This document shows positions 1 through 6,032 of a DNA stretch of 20,688 nucleotides, piece by piece. Where the stretch lies: positions 1 to 20,688 of IMG/VR virus record IMGVR_UViG_3300030099_004443; one strand, given 5' to 3'. Below the pieces are notes generated by a model, which searched no databases, was not told the origin of the DNA, and saw nothing but the letters and a program-made list of their open reading frames with translations. The position numbers and the translations under genes are program-made. This DNA comes from a virus. How positions within the stretch are numbered: position 1 is the first letter of the stretch; every line of letters starts with the position of its first letter.

Positions 1-644
1 TTATCAGTAAACATTTTTTTAGCATCAGGACCTGTTTTAGATAATATACCATATCTAGAGTCACTTGATATTGTAGCCATATTAACTACTTCACCTGAAG
101 CCATAAATGAAAAACCAGATCTTCTATTTTTTAAATAACACATACCGTAGCATCTGTTATCAGCTTTACAAGCTTCCCAAAATATATAAAATAATCTATT
201 AGCTTCTCTAAAATCTGGTTTACCTACATCTATTTTACTCCATTGTAAATACATGTAGTGTGTACCTGTTAAGTAAGTTGGTATACCGTTGTTGTAATAC
301 CAAAAACCCTCATCTCTTCTTTTAAATTCCTCGTCTATATAATCTATATATTGACTTTTAAAATTATCAGGATATTCTTTCCAGTCAAATATAGTTTTAA
401 TCCTTTGTAACGCTTTAGGTTGATCAGTTACTTCCCATTTGCCACTATTAAACTTATGTATGTTTTTAGGCGTTTTTGGTAAAGCGATTTTAAGATTTTG
501 TATATTATAAATATCACCAATAGTTCCGTTTTTACTTATAACAACAATATCATGATCTTTATTGTAACCATATTTCCATTTTTTGCCTTTGTTAAGGCGT
601 TTAATGGTATTTATTTTTATTGGATTTACTACCTCAAACAACAT
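1..644 (-). CDS. Terminase large subunit, N-terminal 214 residues (runs off left edge)
   Basis: The reading frame is open from an ATG at 644 to the window edge, so the C-terminal part, including any nuclease domain, is missing. Large terminases are the ATPase motors that pump DNA into the procapsid. Residues 126-150 carry a GTHYMYLQW block followed by a PDFREANR stretch. Next comes a basic P-loop-like segment, KNRRSGFSF, at 172-180, then an LSKTG block near 201-205. This order is what I recall from terminases of Bacteroidetes and crAss-like phages. The P-loop is deviant: arginines precede the glycine, and there is no Lys directly before the Ser. The start codon overlaps the stop of the upstream gene as TAATG, and a small terminase-like gene lies directly upstream. 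Family assignment is from memory of motifs, not a search. Confidence 0.72.
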   Translation of the reverse strand, partial: MLFEVVNPIKINTIKRLNKGKKWKYGYNKDHDIVVISKNGTIGDIYNIQNLKIALPKTPKNIHKFNSGKWEVTDQPKALQRIKTIFDWKEYPDNFKSQYIDYIDEEFKRRDEGFWYYNNGIPTYLTGTHYMYLQWSKIDVGKPDFREANRLFYIFWEACKADNRCYGMCYLKNRRSGFSFMASGEVVNMATISSDSRYGILSKTGPDAKKMFTD

Positions 645-919
645 TACTTAGATCTTTTTTCAGCAAAACCACTAAATGATTTTACTTTAGCTTCTTCTTT
701 AGTAACGCCATTTAGCATATCTTCTTCTTCCTGTATTCTATTTAATATTTCAAAAGCATCAAATATAGCTAGCTTTTTTGTAGCAGCAGCGTTTTTTAAT
801 CTATCAGCTGAAACATCATCTTCTGTTTCTACTATTTTTTCTTTAGCAACTTTAATAAGCTCTTCAACAGCTTTATGCCCAGCTTGGATTATACGCTTCT
901 TCGTCTCCTTGGTACTCAT
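644..919 (-). CDS. Small helical protein, possible terminase small subunit
   Basis: This is a 91-residue, mostly helical and highly charged protein. I chose the ATG at 919; a TTG at 931 would add four residues. A central segment (SADRLKNAAATKKLAIFDAF) is followed by an acidic helix. Its position directly before the large terminase, with a one-base TAATG overlap, is the usual place of a small terminase, the DNA-recognition partner of the packaging motor. The N-terminal helices with many Lys/Arg would suit DNA binding. The start lies about 47 bases inside the upstream gene, so translation is probably coupled. The function rests mainly on position and general character, and it could be another small virion or packaging protein. 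Confidence 0.5.
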   Translation of the reverse strand: MSTKETKKRIIQAGHKAVEELIKVAKEKIVETEDDVSADRLKNAAATKKLAIFDAFEILNRIQEEEDMLNGVTKEEAKVKSFSGFAEKRSK

Positions 920-1454
920 ATATAATTTCAATGTTTACATTAGGTATTTTATAAAGTAACTCGTTATCTATTATAAACTCGTGATTTACACGAGGATTAA
1001 AACCAACTAGCTGTTCTTTGTTAAATGTACCGTCTGTATATTTAACTATACCTTTACTAGCATGTTCTATACCTAAATTAAATTTATCTTTATTTAATAT
1101 TGGTTTTACAAAAGTAAACCCTTTATAAGCTAACCAATTTTTACCTACTTTGTGTAAATATATTTGATCTTGCGATACAGTATATAAATTTTTTTTAATA
1201 TAACTAGATGAGTTTTTTTGTTTACCTTTTAAATCATACCATATTCTAAAAACGTTGTGATGTATTATTATTTCATCGCCAACCTTAATATCTGTTTGTA
1301 TCATTTTAGGTAAAGCTAAAACAATAGCTTTTCTATTTATATACTTAAATTCAGATAAATTATTATTTAATATTAAATCAACACCAGCTATTTTTTTAGT
1401 GTTGTTGTATATATCTCCTTTTGGTTTTACAATAAAGTTATATAAACCTTGCAT
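873..1454 (-). CDS. Beta-rich protein with possible GroES-like barrel
   Basis: The protein has 193 residues, no signal peptide and no membrane segment. Residues around 55-70 read KVGDEIIIHHNVFR, which resembles the VGD-hydrophobic strand of GroES-type barrels. It continues with an aromatic/basic stretch and a DQIYLHK strand. The C-terminal half (GIVKYTDG to the end) has further short beta segments. I recall similar proteins beside terminases of marine phages, but no confirmed role. The ATG start overlaps the upstream stop as TAATG. A true groES-like gene is present elsewhere in the window, so this would be a second barrel rather than the main co-chaperonin. The function is unassigned and the GroES likeness is tentative. 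Confidence 0.5.
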   Translation of the reverse strand: MQGLYNFIVKPKGDIYNNTKKIAGVDLILNNNLSEFKYINRKAIVLALPKMIQTDIKVGDEIIIHHNVFRIWYDLKGKQKNSSSYIKKNLYTVSQDQIYLHKVGKNWLAYKGFTFVKPILNKDKFNLGIEHASKGIVKYTDGTFNKEQLVGFNPRVNHEFIIDNELLYKIPNVNIEIIYEYQGDEEAYNPSWA

Positions 1455-1675
1455 TAATACTCTAAGTTGTATTCTACAGCTATTGCCATGTTTTTATTAA
1501 AATCTTTCCATGGAATAACATCTTTACCTTTTTGAATAAAAATACTATATTTATCGTCTTCTTCTTGTATATCAATGATGGTATGACCTCCATAAACCTC
1601 TTGGCCTACGGAGTAGTGCATAGCTTCATTTTTATAGTCCTTACCTATACTAATTTTTCGTATTAACCTGCTCAT
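1454..1675 (-). CDS. Small hypothetical phage protein
   Basis: This is a 73-residue protein beginning with a basic N-terminus (MSRLIRKISIG). A probable small beta fold follows (VGQEVYGGHTIIDI, then YSIFIQKG). I do not recognise it. The ATG at 1675 lies within the end of the upstream coiled-coil gene, a 26-base overlap, and is preceded by an AGAGAAG stretch that could act as a purine-rich ribosome site. Its stop overlaps the next start as TAATG. The tight packing supports it as real and co-translated with its neighbours. Confidence 0.6.
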   Translation of the reverse strand: MSRLIRKISIGKDYKNEAMHYSVGQEVYGGHTIIDIQEEDDKYSIFIQKGKDVIPWKDFNKNMAIAVEYNLEY

Positions 1676-1928
1676 CTTCTCTAGGTTTTAAAGAACCATC
1701 ATTAATATTAACAACAACATCACCATATTTATCTCTCAATTTATTTTGTAGTTCCATCCATTGGTTTTTAGCATTTATTGCCATGCTTACTAAACTTGTT
1801 TTTTCTAACTCTAGTTCACCAATCCTAAATTGAGTGTTGTTAATGTTGTTTACTAAAGTTTGTACTTTTTGTAGTTCTTCTTTAGTTACTTGTGTAGCTT
1901 TTGCAGCTTGTTTTTTATTTTTTGTCAT
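1650..1928 (-). CDS. Small coiled-coil hypothetical protein
   Basis: This 92-residue protein has a Lys/Gln-rich N-terminus. A long predicted helix spans roughly residues 17-66, with Leu/Val/Ile spacing consistent with a coiled coil, and the tail is acidic. There is no recognisable enzymatic motif. It is the first gene after a 51-base gap. That gap holds a GATAAT box preceded at nine bases by GCGTGA on the minus strand, so it may have its own promoter. The start is an ATG behind an A/T-only leader with no Shine-Dalgarno sequence. Scaffold, assembly or packaging accessory roles would fit its location before the terminases, but nothing in the sequence decides this. Confidence 0.55.
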   Translation of the reverse strand: MTKNKKQAAKATQVTKEELQKVQTLVNNINNTQFRIGELELEKTSLVSMAINAKNQWMELQNKLRDKYGDVVVNINDGSLKPREDEQVNTKN

Positions 1929-1955
1929 TTTTATTTAATTTAATTTCACTTTTAT

Positions 1956-1981
1956 ATTATCACGCAATTGTCACGCTTTTT
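1956..1981 (-). promoter_or_regulatory. Candidate leftward promoter-like element
   Basis: On the minus strand this reads AAAAGCGTGA, nine bases, then GATAAT. It lies about 30 bases upstream of the ATG at 1928. The spacing matches the six-copy ACAAYWYAAATACGA-N9-GATAAT element on the other strand, but the upstream box differs. The string AAAAGCGTGAC recurs on the plus strand at 14330-14340. The promoter role is inferred. Confidence 0.3.
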
Positions 1982-2888
1982 ACTTTTTTCTAGGTTCAGA
2001 CGCTAAATACCAATTTTTATACGTCTCTCTTTTCAACATTATATATTTTAAATAATGATCTACTTTCTTTTTCCAGTTCTTATCAACTGCAGGGTTTATT
2101 ATACCTGATTTGTAACTTGAAAAGCAATAGTTTATAAACTTTTTAGCTTGTACTTGCTCTTTGAATATATGATTATTTATACAATAAAATGATCCTCTTT
2201 GTATATTGTTCCAAACATCAATTGGTTGTATATACTTACCCAATACAGCTGCGTATATACAGCTTTCACTTATATGTGTTGTATATACATTTTTTGCCTT
2301 TTGCAAAAAGTAATACATATCTGCGTTTCTAGGTAGTATACACTCTTCGCCAAAAAAATCTTTTAACTCACCAATTATTTGATGTGTAGTTATAGGGTGT
2401 GGTTTAAAATAAACATTATCACCGTGTTGTTGTTTAATATGTTTTAATTTATTTAAACAAACGTTTTCCCTAACTTTGTTTGAACCTGGTAGTACAACTA
2501 AGTTATCTTTGGCTGTATAATCTTTAGTAACATCTTCTCGATCAATATATTTATTACTATCGCTTTTAACTACTTTATTTATAAACCATGAAGAATAATC
2601 TAAAGTTGGATAACCAATTTCTTCTTTATCATACCAAGCATCTATCATTTGCTCGTTTCTTAACTTATAGTTTAATGGCTGTAAATATAAACAACCAGCA
2701 TATTCTGTATAAGCTAGAGTTTTAAAATATGGCATTTCTTCTGCCATAACATCATAAGCACATTCAATGCCTATTTCGGCACATCGTCTTATTAAATAAC
2801 CTTCTACTTGTTCTAAATCGTAAAGGCTTTTGGTTTTTTTAAGAGGACCTATACGTTTGTCTAGCTCCTTTTTATTAAACATTTCCAT
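1980..2888 (-). CDS. Putative GT-B-like glycosyl/phosphoglycosyl transferase
   Basis: The protein has 302 residues. The C-terminal half carries a run of motifs: LPGSNK (133-138), a lysine-rich helix, YFKPHP (160-165), then THISES (204-209) and AAVLGK (213-218). KPHP followed by a Ser/Glu-containing loop and a small-residue helix is the pattern of capsule-type transferases. These include the sialyl-, Kdo- and glycerophospho-transferases of the GT-B fold, in which KPHP sits in the nucleotide-donor domain. No membrane segment is visible, so it should be cytoplasmic. It is the last gene of the fibre region, directly downstream of the 661-residue Thr/Ser/Asn-rich repeat protein. That suggests it may decorate the virion fibre, though modification of host polysaccharide is an alternative. 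Donor and acceptor cannot be read from the sequence. Confidence 0.6.
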   Translation of the reverse strand: MEMFNKKELDKRIGPLKKTKSLYDLEQVEGYLIRRCAEIGIECAYDVMAEEMPYFKTLAYTEYAGCLYLQPLNYKLRNEQMIDAWYDKEEIGYPTLDYSSWFINKVVKSDSNKYIDREDVTKDYTAKDNLVVLPGSNKVRENVCLNKLKHIKQQHGDNVYFKPHPITTHQIIGELKDFFGEECILPRNADMYYFLQKAKNVYTTHISESCIYAAVLGKYIQPIDVWNNIQRGSFYCINNHIFKEQVQAKKFINYCFSSYKSGIINPAVDKNWKKKVDHYLKYIMLKRETYKNWYLASEPRKK

Positions 2889-2942
2889 ATAATTAAATTT
2901 TATTTTATTAGTATTATTATAGTTACACGTTTTTACACTTTT

Positions 2943-4928
2943 CTACCTACCCGAGCTAAATGGCTGCTCTCCAAGTTGACCAGCTTTTGTAGAAGGGTTG
3001 TACCACGTTGTATTAGTAACTGTATTTGTGCTAAACGTAGTGTTAAAAGTAGTTGTAGTAGTAAATGTAGTTACTGTGGTAGTACTAGTGTTAAAAGTTG
3101 TTGTTCTAGTTGTATTAAAAACTGTAATCGTATTAGTACTAGTGTTAAACACAGTGTTTGTTGACGTGTTAAACGTTGTGGTAGTACTTGTTGTCGTGTT
3201 AAAAACTGTAGTAGTAGTTGTACTCGTATTAAACGTAGTTACTGTTGGTAACGATGTATTAAAAGTTGTAACTGTACTAGTGCTAGTATTATAAGTTGTT
3301 GTTCTAGTAGTAGCAGTAGTTGTATTATAAACAGTTATCGTAGGATGTGACGTGTTAAATGTTGTTACAGTTGATGTAGCTGTGTTAAACGTCGTTATAG
3401 TTGTAGTACTTGTATTAAATACAGTGTTTGTGCTAGTATTAAACGTAGTAGTAAACGTTGTAGACGTATTAAACGCTGTTATAGTAGTTGTTGACGTCTG
3501 TGTACTAGTATTAAATGTTGTTGTATAAATAGTAGTAGTATCTCTAGCAGTACCTCTAGTTGTAGTTGTACTAGTATTATAAGCAGTTGTAAAAGAAGTT
3601 GTAGTGCTTTTACTTGTATTAAACGTTGTTGTAGTGCTAGTACTAGTATTAAATGTTGTCGTATATGTTGTTATAGTTCCTATACTTGTGCTAAACGATG
3701 TATTATAAAAACTTGTATAAGCTGTTATAGTAATAGTGTTAGTACTTCTACTTGTATTTCTAAATATCTGATCAGTGCTTAATGTGTTTCTAGAAGTAGC
3801 AAATGTTGTCGTAGTGCTTCGACTAGTAGCAAACGTTGTAGTTGTTGATCTAGTGGTAGTAGTACTTGTATTATAAACTGTAGTTGTTGAAAATACAGTA
3901 GTAGTACTTCTTTGCTCAGTAGTACTTCTACTTGTACTAAATGTTGTTGTTGTACTTTTACTAGTACTAACAGTTGTTACTCTACTTGTAGATGTTACTT
4001 TACTAGTATTATATACCGTGCTTGTAGTATATACTGTAGTAGTTGATCTTTGCTCTGTTGTATTTCTATTAGTAGAAAAAGTAGTTGTAGTATTACGACT
4101 TGTAGAAAACGTTGTGTTAGTGCTTTTTGTTGTAGATCTACTAGTATTAAATACAGTTGTTGTTGTAAAAGCAGTTACCGTGCTTGTATTAAAAGTTGTT
4201 GTAAATGTTGTAGATGTATTAAATACAGTTGTTGTAGAATAAGTTGTTGTTGTTGTAAAAGCAGTTGTAGTTGTAAACGCTGTAATTGTACTAGTATTAA
4301 ATATAGTAGTTCTACTAGTTCCGTATGTTGTAGTAGTTGATCTAGTTGTAGTTTTACTTGTTCCAAATGTAGTAGCAGTTACATATGTTGTTGTTGTATT
4401 TCTTTGTTCTACTGTATTTCTAGAAGTATTAAAGGTAGTTGTTCTACTTGTTTGAGTTAATGTACTCGTATTAAAAGTAGTTGTTCTACTTGTGCTTGTT
4501 CCTCTTGAAGTTCCAAATGTAGTAGTCGTACTTTTTGATGTTCCTCTACTCGTTGCAGTGTTTCTATTAGTTTGTGTTGATCTATCAGTAACACGACCAG
4601 TACTAAAAACAGTTGACGTAGTATATGCTGTCGTCGTACCTCTTTCTGTTAGATAAGCTGTTGATGTTGAATAAACTGTAGGTGTAGACCTTGTAGTATT
4701 ATAAACAGTTGTAGTGTTGTAAGCAGTTGTAGTTGGTTTACTAGTGTTATACGAAGTAACATAAGTTGTGTTAAAGTTAGTTGTTCTACTAGTTTCATAT
4801 GAAGTCGCATGTATCGTAGAAGTAAAACGTTGAGTATTAGTAGCCGTAGCCGTACCATACTGCGTTATTGTAGCAAACGCCGTCGACGTATTAAACTGAG
4901 TAAGTGTATTTCTAGACGTTAGAGGCAT
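2943..4928 (-). CDS. Giant Thr-rich repeat protein 1, probable fibre/adhesin
   Basis: Of 661 residues, roughly the first 640 are low-complexity units dominated by Thr with Ser, Asn, Phe/Tyr, Val/Ile and Arg. The core is (T)TFNTS followed by R/T/K-S-T, and FNTS alone occurs 19 times. Cys is absent, Gly and Pro are rare, and the acidic residues are nearly confined to a recurrent EQR triplet. The spacing between successive FNTS-like cores is mostly 10, 8 or 6 residues, suiting an alternating beta-strand fibre. The last ~22 residues (from WYNPSTKAG) are non-repetitive and could be a tip or trimerisation cap. The ATG at 4928 overlaps the methyltransferase gene upstream by 17 bases, so the two are probably coupled. 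Location among fibre genes argues for a virion surface fibre. There is no direct evidence of assembly. Confidence 0.65.
   Translation of the reverse strand: MPLTSRNTLTQFNTSTAFATITQYGTATATNTQRFTSTIHATSYETSRTTNFNTTYVTSYNTSKPTTTAYNTTTVYNTTRSTPTVYSTSTAYLTERGTTTAYTTSTVFSTGRVTDRSTQTNRNTATSRGTSKSTTTTFGTSRGTSTSRTTTFNTSTLTQTSRTTTFNTSRNTVEQRNTTTTYVTATTFGTSKTTTRSTTTTYGTSRTTIFNTSTITAFTTTTAFTTTTTYSTTTVFNTSTTFTTTFNTSTVTAFTTTTVFNTSRSTTKSTNTTFSTSRNTTTTFSTNRNTTEQRSTTTVYTTSTVYNTSKVTSTSRVTTVSTSKSTTTTFSTSRSTTEQRSTTTVFSTTTVYNTSTTTTRSTTTTFATSRSTTTTFATSRNTLSTDQIFRNTSRSTNTITITAYTSFYNTSFSTSIGTITTYTTTFNTSTSTTTTFNTSKSTTTSFTTAYNTSTTTTRGTARDTTTIYTTTFNTSTQTSTTTITAFNTSTTFTTTFNTSTNTVFNTSTTTITTFNTATSTVTTFNTSHPTITVYNTTTATTRTTTYNTSTSTVTTFNTSLPTVTTFNTSTTTTTVFNTTTSTTTTFNTSTNTVFNTSTNTITVFNTTRTTTFNTSTTTVTTFTTTTTFNTTFSTNTVTNTTWYNPSTKAGQLGEQPFSSGR
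3009..4925 (-). repeat. Coding repeat: Thr-rich FNTS units
   Basis: This is the repetitive part of repeat protein 1. The basic unit is about 30 bases, but copies differ at synonymous Thr, Ser and Asn positions. Conservation is therefore clearer in protein than in DNA. On the plus strand the same stretch appears as GTA/GTT-rich sequence with long spurious open frames. Confidence 0.8.
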
Positions 4929-5463
4929 TGCTATAAACTTTATTTATTAACGCACAAACTATTACACTGTCCTGATCTTTTAACTGAGGAGTGTAGTTGT
5001 GCAACATTGTACCATTTGAATTAAACTGATCTGTGTGGTAATAGTTTTCTATTAAAACACAGTCATACTTTTTAGAGCCTTGATACGACTCAACATCTGA
5101 TGTTGTTATTATATTTATATCTTCATGTAAAAAATCTACATACGAAGTCAACTCAGCATCATCTTCAACAACATCTATACTATCATAGTTTTTAAATTTT
5201 TGAATATAAGTAGGTATAGTACCTAATCCTAACCCAACAACTAGAACATCACCGTAAACTAAATTATCAAAACAAGTATTAACATTGCACTCTTCACAGT
5301 CATTAAAATACGCGACTAAACATGGCTCATGGTTCTCCTGACCACCATACTTATTTTTAAATGTAAGTACAGACACAGGAACCTCAGATCCATTAAAATT
5401 ATCAACCTTTTCTACTTTAAAGTTAGTTGCGTTTATTTCTGTAATTAAGTTTTCGTTTATCAT
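4912..5463 (-). CDS. Class I SAM-dependent methyltransferase-like (spermidine-synthase-like)
   Basis: This 183-residue protein has a Rossmann signature. A strand and glycine loop (LVVGLGLGT, about 74-82) is followed by a helix. A second strand ends in acidic residues (DVVEDD, 97-102) where SAM ribose is usually bound. A third strand, YDCVLIEN, lies at 133-140. The first motif and the hydrophobic-acid second motif resemble the spermidine synthase-like branch, so a true methyl transfer role is not certain. A pair of cysteine-containing segments (CEECN, near 56-60) precedes the domain. The start overlaps the upstream methyltransferase gene as ATGA, and the end overlaps the start of repeat protein 1. 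This places the gene inside the fibre cassette and suggests it acts on a fibre or its precursor. Confidence 0.6.
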   Translation of the reverse strand: MINENLITEINATNFKVEKVDNFNGSEVPVSVLTFKNKYGGQENHEPCLVAYFNDCEECNVNTCFDNLVYGDVLVVGLGLGTIPTYIQKFKNYDSIDVVEDDAELTSYVDFLHEDINIITTSDVESYQGSKKYDCVLIENYYHTDQFNSNGTMLHNYTPQLKDQDSVIVCALINKVYSNASNV

Positions 5464-6029
5464 AATTCTTTAACAGGTATCTTATAAATTAAATTATTGT
5501 AGTAAGCATTTTTAGGTGGCTTAATGTTAATATCATAAAACTTAACATTATTCCAACCCATAGTGTGCTCTTCGCTACCTAAATGATTCCACCAACTAAT
5601 AATACCTTTTTTTAATTTAGTTTCACAAAATTGTTTAAATTTTGGTAAATCATCGTCTGCGTATGTATCTATTAATATTACACTATATTCACCATCTTTT
5701 ACATTTATCCATTTGTCTTCGTGTAGTATAACATTTGGTTTGTTTTTAGCCCAAGACCTTAATCTTGGTATTATATCTTTATGGTTTTCACATATAGTGT
5801 GTGAAGCAGGTTTTTTAGCTTGTATTGCATCAGATAATATACCCATGCCAAAACCACACTCTAATACATGATCACCCGGCTTAACACATAGATCAGCTAT
5901 TTTATTCATAATCGGTGTTTCCCAGTCCATCATAACTTGCCAGTATTGACCGCGAAAAGGATTTTTCCAAATTATCTTCTCGTGGTCAAACTGTAAGTCT
6001 GCTTTTTGATATGCTTCTTGCAGTGTCAT
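5460..6029 (-). CDS. GAMT/RMT2-like N-methyltransferase
   Basis: This 189-residue protein closely follows the layout of guanidinoacetate methyltransferase and the related type IV arginine methyltransferases. DWETPIM lies at 35-41, the SAM loop LECGFGMGI at 56-64, an acidic strand end at CE (80-81), RLRSW at 89-93, and LIDTYAD at 119-125. In that family the Glu of WETP and the Asp of the DTY motif hold the guanidino group. Both are present here (E37, D121), so a guanidino or arginine side chain is a plausible substrate. The gene sits between the two arginine-containing Thr-repeat proteins, three bases after repeat protein 2 and overlapping the next methyltransferase by ATGA. Methylation of fibre arginines is an inference; a small-molecule substrate is possible. 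Confidence 0.68.
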   Translation of the reverse strand: MTLQEAYQKADLQFDHEKIIWKNPFRGQYWQVMMDWETPIMNKIADLCVKPGDHVLECGFGMGILSDAIQAKKPASHTICENHKDIIPRLRSWAKNKPNVILHEDKWINVKDGEYSVILIDTYADDDLPKFKQFCETKLKKGIISWWNHLGSEEHTMGWNNVKFYDINIKPPKNAYYNNLIYKIPVKEL

Positions 6030-6032
6030 ATC

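Noticed and set aside
498-959. 153-codon rightward frame at the left end
   Set aside because: It lies opposite the terminase and the small upstream gene, both of which have coherent protein sequence and a TAATG overlap.
2976-4340. Long plus-strand frames opposite repeat protein 1, rich in Val/Leu or Ser/Cys
   Set aside because: They are complementary-strand shadows of Thr-rich codons (ACA/ACT become TGT/AGT and related triplets) and have no start context.
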